Assembly: GCA_039908285.1 (NCBI GenBank)
Contig: JAMOBE010000030.1
Location: 1 to 36,877 of the forward strand
Reading direction: 5' to 3'
Source of the DNA: JAMOBE01 sp039908285
GTDB lineage: Bacteria > Pseudomonadota > Alphaproteobacteria > Rhodospirillales > Rhodospirillaceae
Length of the DNA stretch: 36,877 nt
Shown one piece after another: positions 15,180-23,957 of this stretch. The number at the start of each line of letters is the position of its first letter. Within the stretch, counting starts at the first letter, position 1. The notes beneath the pieces are model-generated. The model had not been told where the DNA came from. It saw only the letters and a program-made list of their open reading frames with translations, and searched no databases. The position numbers and the translations under genes were made by a program.

Positions 15180-17588
15180 TCACTGGATCGGCCACAGGGG
15201 CAGGGTCATGGTGACGGTGGTGCCGTGATCGAGTTCGCTCTCGATTTCGAGGGTGCCGCCGTGCATCCGGGTCAGGGAGCGGCTGAGGGAGAGGCCGAGG
15301 CCGGTTCCTTCCTGGGGCGTATTCCTCTCGCGCTCCACCTGGACGAAGGGCTCGAAGACCCGGGACAGGTGCTCGGGCGCGATGCCGATGCCGGTGTCGG
15401 CCACCGCCACCGACACGCAGCCGTCCGCCACCCAGGCGCTGACCGTCACCGTCCCGCCCCGGTGGGTGAACTTGACGGCGTTGGTCATGAGGTTGGTGAT
15501 CACCTGCTTGATCGCCCGATGGTCGGCCACCAGCGGCGGAAGGTGGGAGGGCAGCTCGTTGCGCAGGGTCAGGCCGCCCTCGGCCGCCCGGCCCGCCACC
15601 AGGGTCAGGACGTCCTTCACCAGTTCCCTGAGGTCGATCTTTTCCTGGTGCAGGTCGAACTTTCCCGCCTCGATCTTCGACATGTCGAGAATGTCATTGA
15701 TCAGGCTCAGGAGGTGCTCGCCGCTGACGTGGATGTGGTCGGCGTATTCATAGTACTTGGGCGACCCCAGCGGACCGAAGGTCTCATGCCGGTACATGTC
15801 GGAAAAGCCCATGATGGCGTTGAGGGGCGTGCGCAGTTCATGGCTCATGTTGGCGAGAAACTGGGACTTGGCCACGTTGGCGGCATTGGCGCGATCCCGT
15901 TCGATCTCCAGTTCCTCGGCGAACTGGGCGAGCTGGCGGGCGTTGGCGTCCAGTTCGGCCAGCGACACGGTCAGCGACAGCTCCCGCTCCGCCAGGTTGC
16001 GCAGGGCGATGGTCGAGGCGGTGATGTCGGTGCAGATGCCGACGACCCCCCCATCGCTGGTGCGCCGGTTGCTGAGGGAGACCCAGCGGCCGTCACAGAA
16101 GGCCACCTCCAGGAACCCGTCGCAGCTCTCGTGCGCCGCGATGAGACGCCGGAACCACTCTTCCGGCGAGGCGCCCTCCAGCATGTACTGGCTGCGTTCG
16201 ATGGCGTGGCGGACGATCTTGGCGTGGCTGACGCCGGGGAGCAGGTCGTCGGCGATGGTGGAATGGAGGCTCCGGTAGTTCCGGTTGCACAGCACCAGCC
16301 GATTGTAGGCGTCCCACAGGACGAAGCCGTCGGGAATGTTCTCGATGGCGTCCAGCAGCCGCTGTTCGGCCAGGCGCAGGCGCGCCTCGGAGGTGCGCAG
16401 GGCATTCTCGACCCGGCGGCGCCCGGTGATGTCCTGACCCACCGCCTGGAACTCCACCAGTTGTCCGGCGTCGTCGAAGATGGCGCGGTCGCGCCACCAC
16501 ATCCAGTGCACGCTGCCGTCGGGGAGGGTCATTTCATGCTCCCACTCGCGGACCGGCACGTCGGTGGTGAACGACGCGTAGAAGGCCAGGGCCTCGGCCC
16601 GCTGGTCATCGGGCAGGCAATGGGCGAAGCAGTGGCCGACCACGTCCTCCCGCGAGCGGCCGACGAACCGCACGTAGGCGTCGTTGACATAGGTCAGCGT
16701 CGTGTCCGGGCGGAATCGGCAGATGAGCTCCGTCTGGTCCTCGACGATGGAGCGGTAGCGCTGCTCGCTGGCGGCCAGACGGTCCCGGGTCCGCCGGTGT
16801 TCGGCCAGTTCGGCGACCAGCGCCCGGGTCCGCTCCTCGACTCGGGCGTCCAGGGTATCCCGCGCCTCCGCCAGTTCCCGCTGCTTGGTCAGCAACTGGC
16901 CGAAGGTGGATTTGGTGCGACGGAGCAACGGCAGAAAGATCAACAGGCTTTCGAGAACCAGAACACCCAGGATCAGGATGAACGCCGCCGTCGCCGTATG
17001 GGTGAGTTGCGCGAAATCCCGTCTGGCATCGGCGGTGATCCCCTGAACGTCGCGGTCCAGGGCGGAAACGAGCCCGTCGACGTTGTTCTGAAGATGGAGA
17101 TAGTCGGGATTGCCGTGGTTCAGCATTGCGGGCGTGGCGCGGCTGAGGCCGATGGCGGCGGCAAGGAAGCGGTGTACCGCATCCTCCAGGGCATCGGGAG
17201 TCGGATCGGCGCGCCGGTGGGCGCGATCGTAGAAGACCCCGTCGTGAACGGTGTTCAGCTCGGCGGTGAACCCCTCGAGTTCCTGGCGGAAGCGCTCCCG
17301 CGCCACGGGATCCGGCGCGTCCACCATCCGGTCGGCCAGCAGGGCGATGCGGGTGACGATCATCCGCTGGCGCCCGCCCTCGTTGACCAGATCGGTGCGG
17401 CCTTCGTTCTTGGCGATCACCATGGTGATGGTGGTGTAGGATGCCGTGACCAGAATCGCGACAAGCACCAGCGCCACCACGTAGCCGATGATGAGCGGGC
17501 GCGTGTAGCGACTCACCGCCGTCGCGCCGTCTTCCCCGTTTCCAACCGGCCCCGCTCCAACCGGCAGTGATGGCGAACCGTCATCCAT
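15180..17588 (-). CDS. Membrane PAS-PAS sensor histidine kinase with PilJ/NIT-like sensor domain
   Basis: In the numbering from GTG 17597 (805 aa), helices lie at about 35-57 and 203-224. They flank a helical periplasmic domain of about 145 residues that begins NEGGRQRMIVTRIALLADRM, a signature of PilJ/NIT-type four-helix sensors. A coiled coil (230-275), PAS 1 (278-395), PAS 2 (about 410-530), HisKA with His586 (MSHELRTPLNAIMGFSDMY) and an ATPase (NLMTNAVKFT, DTGIGI, GTGLGLSLS) follow. The HisKA region resembles the PleC/DivJ group. ATG 17588 is preferred because GGAG lies eight bases upstream; GTG 17597 overlaps the stop of the diguanylate cyclase gene. Coupling to that gene suggests a shared signal, possibly the kinase feeding a c-di-GMP pathway. 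Confidence 0.9.
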   Translation of the reverse strand: MDDGSPSLPVGAGPVGNGEDGATAVSRYTRPLIIGYVVALVLVAILVTASYTTITMVIAKNEGRTDLVNEGGRQRMIVTRIALLADRMVDAPDPVARERFRQELEGFTAELNTVHDGVFYDRAHRRADPTPDALEDAVHRFLAAAIGLSRATPAMLNHGNPDYLHLQNNVDGLVSALDRDVQGITADARRDFAQLTHTATAAFILILGVLVLESLLIFLPLLRRTKSTFGQLLTKQRELAEARDTLDARVEERTRALVAELAEHRRTRDRLAASEQRYRSIVEDQTELICRFRPDTTLTYVNDAYVRFVGRSREDVVGHCFAHCLPDDQRAEALAFYASFTTDVPVREWEHEMTLPDGSVHWMWWRDRAIFDDAGQLVEFQAVGQDITGRRRVENALRTSEARLRLAEQRLLDAIENIPDGFVLWDAYNRLVLCNRNYRSLHSTIADDLLPGVSHAKIVRHAIERSQYMLEGASPEEWFRRLIAAHESCDGFLEVAFCDGRWVSLSNRRTSDGGVVGICTDITASTIALRNLAERELSLTVSLAELDANARQLAQFAEELEIERDRANAANVAKSQFLANMSHELRTPLNAIMGFSDMYRHETFGPLGSPKYYEYADHIHVSGEHLLSLINDILDMSKIEAGKFDLHQEKIDLRELVKDVLTLVAGRAAEGGLTLRNELPSHLPPLVADHRAIKQVITNLMTNAVKFTHRGGTVTVSAWVADGCVSVAVADTGIGIAPEHLSRVFEPFVQVERERNTPQEGTGLGLSLSRSLTRMHGGTLEIESELDHGTTVTMTLPLWPIQ

Positions 17589-17593
17589 TGCGG

Positions 17594-18790
17594 TCACTCC
17601 ACCCCCGGAGCCGGGGTGCCATCGCAGGCGAAGACGTCATCCCGGCAGGTTACCATCTGATCCTTGCCGCGCTGTTTGGCGACGTACATGCGCCGGTCCG
17701 CCCGTTCCACCAGAAGCTGCCAGGACTCGACGCCGTCGGCGGCGCGCTCGGCGATGCCGACGCTCGCGGTCTGGCGGCGGCCGTCGGGCCGATTACCAAG
17801 CCCGGTGGCGCACAGCCGCCGCAGGGCCACCGCCGCGCCGTCGCAGTCGGTGAACGGCATCACCACCAGGAACTCTTCGCCGCCCCAGCGGATCAGCAGG
17901 TCGTTGCGCCGCAGTTCCCCCCGCAGCATCTCCGCCGCAACCCGCAGCGTCCGGTCGCCCTCCTCGTGGCCGTAGAGGTCGTTGACGGACTTGAAGTTGT
18001 CGAGGTCGAAGAACGCGACGGAGATCGGCCTGTCGGCACGGCTGCAGGCGATGAACATGAGGTCCAGCAGTTCCTCGCCGTTGCGTCGCGTGTAGGCCCG
18101 GGTCAGGAGATCATGGGCCGACTGGTTCACCAGGGCCGTCATGAAGTGAAGCTGGCTCATCCCCGCCACCGTCGACGCGATCGCCAGCAGCAGCAGCAGC
18201 CAGATGGCGCCGATGAAGGAGTTGAACGGCAGGGTCGAGTAGCTGGCGAGGGCACTGCTCAGCATCGCCAGCAGCATCGGCGCCGAGAACAGCGCGCCCT
18301 CCAGCAGGGTGATGGGGAAGACGCTGAGACCGACCACCATCACGTAGGGCAGGAACTCGTACCCGGCGGCCATGGTGCCGGCGATGCCGTCATGGGGATA
18401 CTGGTTCAGCAGGGCGAGCGATGCCATGAAGAACAGGGTCGGGATGGCCTGCAACACCGCGAGTCCGCGCAGGGCGCTGCCCACGTCGTCGGTCTGGTGG
18501 AGCCCGATGGCCACGGCGACGAAGGCCATGCTGGTCACGAGGCGCAGAGCCGTAAGCCAACCCCACAACGGCCAGGCGAAGACAAGGATGTCGACGACGA
18601 TCCACAGTGGCGTGAGGATGGCAAGGGTGGTGGCGATGAGACGGACTCGGGACACGATGAGCCCGGCCCGCCGCTGCCGGACCAGGAGCGAATGTCGCCC
18701 AGGCAGCAGCAGTCCGATGAGAACTTCGGCCGACAGATCTCCGGCCATCTGTCCAAGGACCGTTCCTGCAGCAGCCGTGAAACCGCGCAC
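17594..18790 (-). CDS. Membrane diguanylate cyclase (GGDEF)
   Basis: The enzyme makes c-di-GMP from two GTP. About 398 aa: an N-terminal region with five or six membrane helices (LIATTLAILTPLWIVVDILV, LVTSMAFVAVAIGL, LQAIPTLFFMASLALL, LPYVMVVGLSVFPI, LASYSTL onward) resembling MASE-type sensors. A GGDEF domain follows (ISVAFFDLDNFKSVND, active-site GGEEF in IRWGGEEFLVVM, C-terminal RADRRMYVAKQRGKDQM). An inhibitory I-site is present: RRND five residues before GGEEF. The start is uncertain: GTG 18790 has a good G-rich ribosome site (GAGGGG), while ATG 18748 is weaker. The stop codon overlaps the start region of the downstream PAS-PAS kinase gene. The open frame continues far upstream across the rpsD promoter, but that part is antisense noise. 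Confidence 0.88.
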   Translation of the reverse strand: MRGFTAAAGTVLGQMAGDLSAEVLIGLLLPGRHSLLVRQRRAGLIVSRVRLIATTLAILTPLWIVVDILVFAWPLWGWLTALRLVTSMAFVAVAIGLHQTDDVGSALRGLAVLQAIPTLFFMASLALLNQYPHDGIAGTMAAGYEFLPYVMVVGLSVFPITLLEGALFSAPMLLAMLSSALASYSTLPFNSFIGAIWLLLLLAIASTVAGMSQLHFMTALVNQSAHDLLTRAYTRRNGEELLDLMFIACSRADRPISVAFFDLDNFKSVNDLYGHEEGDRTLRVAAEMLRGELRRNDLLIRWGGEEFLVVMPFTDCDGAAVALRRLCATGLGNRPDGRRQTASVGIAERAADGVESWQLLVERADRRMYVAKQRGKDQMVTCRDDVFACDGTPAPGVE

Positions 18791-18965
18791 GTGCCACCCC
18801 CTCTGCACCTTCCCCGGAACTATGACAGGACCGGGGGCCGTTGTGGATGCGAATTCGCGTCCGACAGCACGATTGCGGGGCTGGACGCGAATATCAGGCA
18901 GAACCCTCCCACCAGAGGTTCTGGTGCTCCCCAGAGGCGGCCGGACACCGCAGGCTTGTGCGGGG

Positions 18966-18993
18966 TTGACTCTCGCGTCACGCCCGGTATAAA
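18966..18993 (+). promoter_or_regulatory. Sigma-70 promoter of rpsD
   Basis: TTGACT (18966-18971) and TATAAA (18988-18993) are separated by 16 bases. This implies a leader of about 105-110 bases before the rpsD start at 19109, long enough for S4 autoregulation, though I recognise no specific structure. The rest of the 318-base gap between the diguanylate cyclase gene and rpsD shows no gene. Confidence 0.7.
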
Positions 18994-19108
18994 GGCCGGT
19001 CAATTCCCGAGAATGCGGGTGATGAGCCACGCCCGCGGCCATGTTCGGCGCGCAGGGACTATCGGGACAATAATCCGGCCAACGAGCCGGTCCATGTAAG
19101 GACGAGAC

Positions 19109-19723
19109 ATGACCAAACGCCATTCCTGCAAGTACAAGATCGATCGCCGCCTGGGCGTCAATCTGTGGGGCCGTCCGAAGAGCCCGATCATCGATCGCGA
19201 GCACGGTCCCGGACAGCACGGCCAGCGCCGCCGCAAGCCGTCCGACTACGGCACCCAGCTCATGGCGAAGCAGAAGCTCAAGGGATATTACGGCAACGTC
19301 AGCGAGAAGCAGTTCCGGCGTTACTACGCCGAAGCCGTCCGCCGCCGTGGCGACACCTCGGAGAATCTCATCGACATCCTGGAGCGCCGACTCGACGCCG
19401 TGGTCTATCGCATGAAGTTCGTGCCCACCGTCTTCGCCGCCCGCCAGCTGGTCAACCACGGTCACATCAACGTCAACGGCCGCCGGGTCACCATCCCCTC
19501 CTATCAGGTGAGCGACGGCGACCTGATCGAGGTGCGGCCGCGCTCGCGCCAGATGCCCCTGATCCTGGAAGCCGTGGACTCCAAGGAACGCGACATCCCC
19601 GACTACCTCGAGGTGGATGCCAAGGCCCTCAAGGGCAAGTTCACCCGCGCGCCGAAGCTCGCCGACGTGCCCTATCCGGTGCAGATGGACCCCAATCTTG
19701 TCGTCGAGTTCTACTCGCGCTAA
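19109..19723 (+). CDS. rpsD: 30S ribosomal protein S4
   Basis: S4 is a primary 16S rRNA-binding protein that nucleates 30S assembly. At 204 aa it is full length. The N-terminal zinc-less form (MTKRHSCKYKIDRRLGVNLW), the S4 RNA-binding domain (ERRLDAVVYRMKFVPTVFAA ... QLVNHGHINVNGRRV) and the C-terminal VEFYSR ending are all typical. AGGACGAG precedes the ATG. It stands alone with its own promoter, as in many alphaproteobacteria. Its last codons and stop are part of a 30-base tandem repeat, described separately. Confidence 0.97.
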   Translation: MTKRHSCKYKIDRRLGVNLWGRPKSPIIDREHGPGQHGQRRRKPSDYGTQLMAKQKLKGYYGNVSEKQFRRYYAEAVRRRGDTSENLIDILERRLDAVVYRMKFVPTVFAARQLVNHGHINVNGRRVTIPSYQVSDGDLIEVRPRSRQMPLILEAVDSKERDIPDYLEVDAKALKGKFTRAPKLADVPYPVQMDPNLVVEFYSR

Positions 19724-19779
19724 ACTGAGCACGTCGAGTTCTACTCGCGCTAAACTGAGCACGTCGAGTTCTACTCGCG
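19702..19779 (+). repeat. 30-bp tandem duplication of the rpsD 3' end
   Basis: A 30-base unit covering the last rpsD codons (VEFYSR), the TAA stop and ACTGAGCA repeats exactly at 19702-19731 and 19732-19761. A partial third copy ends at 19779. Because the unit is a multiple of three, stop-codon readthrough would add nine residues and meet a second in-frame TAA. It looks like replication slippage or repair duplication rather than a functional array. Confidence 0.9.
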
Positions 19780-19793
19780 TCAGGCGAGTTATA

Positions 19794-19829
19794 CGGGTTC
19801 CAGGAAGTCCGAAGACTTTCTGGAGCCCG
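19794..19829. terminator. Bidirectional hairpin between rpsD and the receiver gene
   Basis: CGGGTTCCAGGAAGTC and GACTTTCTGGAGCCCG pair with two G-U or mismatched positions and a short loop, followed by TTTA on the plus strand. It sits between convergent genes and resembles the hairpin at 109-142. Confidence 0.65.
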
Positions 19830-19830
19830 T

Positions 19831-20217
19831 TTACTTCGCGAGGTGGTGGCGGATCCGTTCCCTCAGCAGTTCGGGATGGACCGGCTTGAGGATGTAATCG
19901 ACCGCACCGACGTCAATCCCGAGCTGCTCGTTCGCCTTGTCGGTCAGCGTGGTCATGAACAGCACCGGAATATTGGCGGTCGCTGGGTTGGCCTTGAGCT
20001 TTTTGCAGACCTCATAGCCATTGATGTTCGGCATGACGATGTCGAGCAGGATCAGGTCCGGCTGCTGACTTTCGGCGACATCCAGCGCCGCACCCGGGTC
20101 CACGGCCAGCAGGACCCTATGCTCCGGCGTAAGTATCTCCTTGATAATGTAGAGATTCTCCGAAGCGTCATCGATCGCCAGGATCGTCGTCTTCTTTTGG
20201 TTTTCTGCCAGGGCCAT
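19831..20217 (-). CDS. Single-domain response regulator (last gene of the sensory operon)
   Basis: This 128-aa receiver has acidic residues in ILAIDDASENLY, phospho-acceptor Asp59 (LILLDIVMPNINGYEV), Thr in VLFMTTL and Lys in YILKPVHPELL. The sequence resembles the receivers of PleD-like and RpfG-like regulators, but no output domain follows; it ends at RIRHHLAK. It lies 50 bases after the hybrid kinase gene on the same strand. It is therefore the likely final phosphate acceptor from that kinase's HPt domain. The ribosome site GGAGG is about eight bases before ATG 20217. Confidence 0.85.
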   Translation of the reverse strand: MALAENQKKTTILAIDDASENLYIIKEILTPEHRVLLAVDPGAALDVAESQQPDLILLDIVMPNINGYEVCKKLKANPATANIPVLFMTTLTDKANEQLGIDVGAVDYILKPVHPELLRERIRHHLAK

Positions 20218-20267
20218 AACGCCTCCTGCGATCTTATTCCGCTGAACGGAAAGCTCGACTCAAGATA

Positions 20268-23200
20268 TCAACCCTCGGGGCCATCACTCTCCCCACCCAA
20301 CTTTGCGACGTGTTCGAGCAGGGTGTCAAGGGCCACGCCAGCGCCGAGGAAATCGTATTGCGCGACAAGGCGATGCAGCGCCAGCAGGGCGTCGGTCAGA
20401 GCCGGGTCGGAGACCTGGTCCATGATCGACGATAGAATATCCTCGGCCTCCGAGTCGTAGCACGACAGCAATTTACGCAAGTCTCGGAGTCGTGGAATGA
20501 TCTCTTTGGTTGAGATCGTGCCGGGGGCTGGCGGGGCGGTTGGCTGCAGGGTGGCCTGGATCATGGACGCCACGCGGTCCAGTTCGGCGCCGACGGTTGC
20601 AATCAATTTATCAAGCGGCGCCGTGTCCCCGGTTTTCAGGGCCACTTCCAGGTCATGGGCCACCTGCTGCAGCGACGTCGCACCGATATTGCCGGCCACT
20701 CCCTTCAGGGTATGGGCAAGGCGCACGGCCAGTTCGCCGTTGCCACGGTCCACCGCCATGCGGATTTGGGCCGCCGTGTTGGCCTGATTGTCCGCGAATT
20801 TGAGGAGGAGCTTGCGGTAGGCGTCCGTCTTGCCCGCCATCCGGGCCAGGCCAGCGGCAGTATCGAGTCCCGGCAGATCCGGAAGCCCCACGTCGGTGGC
20901 GCCGTATGCAGCCGACTCGGCTTCCCTCTCCGGCAGGGGCCGTTCTCCGGGCGGAATCCACTTCAGGAGCGCCCCAAACAGGTCCTGCGGCCTGATGGGT
21001 TTGGCGATGTGATCGTTCATGCCGGCGTCATGGGTCCGCCGACGATCCTCAACCATGGCGTTGGCGGTCATGGCGAGGATGGGCAGGTCGGCGAAGCGGT
21101 CGTCGCCGCGGATCCGGCGCGTCGCCTCCAGTCCATCCATGACCGGCATCTGCACATCCATCAATACGCAGTCATATGGGGTGGATGCTACCATGTCGAG
21201 TGCCTCCCGGCCATGCCTGGCGACCTCCACCACCAGCCGCGCCTGCCGCAGGAGTTCGCAGGCGATCTGCTGGTTGACCTCATTGTCCTCCACCAGCAGG
21301 ATGCGCGCCCCCTGGATCGGACGCAGCGTCTCCTCGTCCGGCTCGCCTGCCGAGCCGATGTGGGACGGATGAGATGGCGTTGCGCCAAATGCTTCCAGGA
21401 TGGCGTTCAGCAGCAGCGAGGGATTGATCGGTTTGCCGAGGATATTGTCCAGGCATTCGACGCCCGGGATGTGGGAGATGTTTTCCCGCTCGGAGGCGGT
21501 GATCAGGATGATCTTCGGTGGCCGATCTGCAAGCACCTCCGTCTTGATCCGCTGCGCCGCCTGCACGCCGTCGATGCCCGGCATGCGCCAATCCATCAGA
21601 ATCAGGTCGACCGTGATTCCCCCGCTCGCAAGCGTGGCGATGGCCTCTTCGCCGGACCGGCAGACGGTGACGTCGAGAGAAAAGGCCTCAAGGTAGCTCT
21701 TGTGAATATTCGTGGATGCGACGTTGTCGTCCACGACCATGACGCGACGTCCGTGCAGAGCCGGATGCACTTCGACCACCTTGGACTCGTCGCGTTCCGA
21801 CACCCCCAGCAGGACATCGAACGTGAACGTGCTGCCGCGGCCGGGCTCGCTGTCCACCCGGATGCTTCCCCCCATCATTTCCACGAGTTGCCGGGCGATG
21901 GCGAGGCCAAGGCCGGTGCCACCGAACCGCCGCGTTGTCGAGCTGTCGGCCTGGGAGAAGGGCTTGAACAGCCGCCGCTGCTGTTCGGGTGTCATGCCGA
22001 TGCCGGTATCACGCACCGCGAATTCGAGCCGGACCGAGTCGGTCGTCCTGGAGACGACCCTGATGGAAACGACGATCTCTCCGGTTTCGGTGAATTTGAC
22101 CGCGTTGTTGGCCAGGTTCGTCAGGATCTGCCCGAGACGTAGCGGGTCACCGATCAGGTGAAGTGGCACGTCAGGGGGACGGAAGAACAGAAGTTCCAGG
22201 GATTTCCGCGCGGCCTTGATCGATATGAGGGCGGAAAGGTTGTCCATGACATGATCGAGATCGAACGGAACGGTCTCGATATCCAGCTTGCCGGCCTCGA
22301 TCTTCGAGAAGTCGAGAATGTCGTTGATGATACCCAGCAGGGACTCGGCCGCGGCGAGGGTCTTGTTCAGATAATCACGCTGCTTCGCCGTCAGCCCCGT
22401 CTTCATGCATAGCCCGGTGAGGCCGATGATGGCATTCATGGGGGTGCGGATCTCATGGCTCATGTTGGCGAGGAAGTCGCTCTTCGCCCGCGTGGCCGCA
22501 TTGGCGACGTCGAGGGCGGCGGCCAATTCCTCCTCCATTCTTTTCCGTTCCGTGATGTCCGTGCGGATGGAAATGTACTTGAACGGCTTGCCCTGGTCGT
22601 TCAGGAAGGGAACGATGGTGGCCCGGACCCAGTAATGGCCGCCATCCTTCTTGGCGTTCTTGACCTCGCCTTGCCACACCTTGCCCCTGGCGATGGTTCG
22701 CCACATGGTACGGTAGAACTCCCTGGAGTGTTCTCCGGACTTGATGATCCGGTGGTTCTGTCCCAGCAGTTCGTCGGGCGTGTGGCCACTGATCATGCAG
22801 AATCGGTCGTTCACATAGGTAATGCGTCCCTTGACGTCGGTGGCGCTGACGATCGCATGCTCGTCGAGGGCAAAGATCAGGAAGTTCAGGCTGTCGTTGG
22901 CCGACCGCAGTTCCTGGGTGCGATCCTCGACCCGTCGTTCCAGGCTGTAATGCATCGCCCACAGCTCGGCCGTCCGTCTATCGAATGCGCTGGCCAGCTC
23001 TTCCAGCTCATCGTTGGTACCCACCGGGCTGCACACGATCGCACGGTCCTCCACCCCCGGCTGGGTAATCTTTCGGCAGAGATCGAGGATGGGGCGGGCG
23101 ATCCCGTTGCCGATGCGCACGGCCACCAGCATGGCCGCACCGGTGGCCAGTACGCTCAAAAGAATAAACTTTACGATTGTTTCCCGTATTGGAGCGTAGT

Positions 23201-23957
23201 GGACATCTTTGAGAACTCCGACGTCCAGGCGGATGTTGAGATTGCGGAGGTAGGGCGTCGTCGTATCCGGAATGACGGAGGTGATGAGGTAATCTTCGCG
23301 GCTCGCCGTCATCCGGGAAAAAGGAATACGTTGTCTCCCCGCGTTGTCGGTGACCACGATCTGCTCGAAATGGCCATCATCTTCTGAAAAGACGCGCCGG
23401 GCCAGAGAGTCCAGATTGTAGGAAATGATGAGCGCGCCCTGGGTCGTGTTGTAATACTTGATTGGCGCGACCACGATCATCTGGTTCCCGGATGGTGCCA
23501 GGATGACACTGTTGTGACCCATGGCCAGGGCCTGGCGAAGCGGGGTGAAGTCGTTGAAACTCGGCAGTTTTTCGTCGACGGCGAAGACCGAGGCGCCGTC
23601 GAAGTCGACCAGGGAGATGCCGGCGACGTCCCGGTTGGCCTTGAAATTGTCGATCAGCTTGGGCAGGTAGGTCTGCCGTCCGGCCGGGTCGATCAGGCCG
23701 TTGGAGACGAGCGGATTCTCCGCCAGGCGGTCCACCGTTTCCAGCAGGTAGGCGATGCGCTGCTCGAGGCGCATCAACTCGTGGACACCGGTTTCCCTCA
23801 CCGCGTCCCGTCGCGTGGTGTCGATGTGGCGCGCCATGAGGCCGATCACGATCGAGGTCACCACCAGCAGGGACGCGGCCACCACGGCGGCAATCTGCCA
23901 CGCGAGTCGCCGCTTCAGGCTCTTGCGCGGCATAGTCACGGCATTCCTCGCCGTCAT
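20268..23957 (-). CDS. Hybrid sensor kinase: dCache-HAMP-PAS-HisKA-HATPase-REC-REC-HPt
   Basis: This 1229-aa inner-membrane phosphorelay kinase has a helix at about 20-42, a periplasmic double-Cache-like domain (about 45-255) and a second helix at about 262-284. HAMP (285-340), PAS (358-472) and HisKA with His501 (ANMSHEIRTPMNAIIGL) follow. The ATPase spans about 600-715 (NLANNAVKFT, DTGIGM, GTGLGLAIA). Two receivers (Asp789 in LILMDWRMPG, Asp934 in VLMDVQMPVMDG) and an HPt with His1082 (AHTLKGVAGNIG) come next, then a helical C-terminal tail of about 85 residues without a conserved His. All catalytic residues are present. The start ATG 23957 overlaps the stop of the double binding-protein gene by four bases, so the two are coupled. 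A separate receiver gene follows. The architecture recalls BarA, EvgS and TorS. Confidence 0.93.
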   Translation of the reverse strand: MTARNAVTMPRKSLKRRLAWQIAAVVAASLLVVTSIVIGLMARHIDTTRRDAVRETGVHELMRLEQRIAYLLETVDRLAENPLVSNGLIDPAGRQTYLPKLIDNFKANRDVAGISLVDFDGASVFAVDEKLPSFNDFTPLRQALAMGHNSVILAPSGNQMIVVAPIKYYNTTQGALIISYNLDSLARRVFSEDDGHFEQIVVTDNAGRQRIPFSRMTASREDYLITSVIPDTTTPYLRNLNIRLDVGVLKDVHYAPIRETIVKFILLSVLATGAAMLVAVRIGNGIARPILDLCRKITQPGVEDRAIVCSPVGTNDELEELASAFDRRTAELWAMHYSLERRVEDRTQELRSANDSLNFLIFALDEHAIVSATDVKGRITYVNDRFCMISGHTPDELLGQNHRIIKSGEHSREFYRTMWRTIARGKVWQGEVKNAKKDGGHYWVRATIVPFLNDQGKPFKYISIRTDITERKRMEEELAAALDVANAATRAKSDFLANMSHEIRTPMNAIIGLTGLCMKTGLTAKQRDYLNKTLAAAESLLGIINDILDFSKIEAGKLDIETVPFDLDHVMDNLSALISIKAARKSLELLFFRPPDVPLHLIGDPLRLGQILTNLANNAVKFTETGEIVVSIRVVSRTTDSVRLEFAVRDTGIGMTPEQQRRLFKPFSQADSSTTRRFGGTGLGLAIARQLVEMMGGSIRVDSEPGRGSTFTFDVLLGVSERDESKVVEVHPALHGRRVMVVDDNVASTNIHKSYLEAFSLDVTVCRSGEEAIATLASGGITVDLILMDWRMPGIDGVQAAQRIKTEVLADRPPKIILITASERENISHIPGVECLDNILGKPINPSLLLNAILEAFGATPSHPSHIGSAGEPDEETLRPIQGARILLVEDNEVNQQIACELLRQARLVVEVARHGREALDMVASTPYDCVLMDVQMPVMDGLEATRRIRGDDRFADLPILAMTANAMVEDRRRTHDAGMNDHIAKPIRPQDLFGALLKWIPPGERPLPEREAESAAYGATDVGLPDLPGLDTAAGLARMAGKTDAYRKLLLKFADNQANTAAQIRMAVDRGNGELAVRLAHTLKGVAGNIGATSLQQVAHDLEVALKTGDTAPLDKLIATVGAELDRVASMIQATLQPTAPPAPGTISTKEIIPRLRDLRKLLSCYDSEAEDILSSIMDQVSDPALTDALLALHRLVAQYDFLGAGVALDTLLEHVAKLGGESDGPEG

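Noticed and set aside
18791..19762. Extension of the diguanylate cyclase frame back to 19762
   Set aside because: It runs antisense through rpsD, its tandem repeat and its promoter, and adds no membrane or sensor domain that I recognise.
20655..22142. Open frame of 495 codons on the plus strand inside the hybrid kinase gene
   Set aside because: It is antisense to a fully motif-supported kinase and has no domain of its own. The same holds for long antisense frames at 2593-4020, 5094-6815, 15153-17570, 17567-19099 and 24020-26038.
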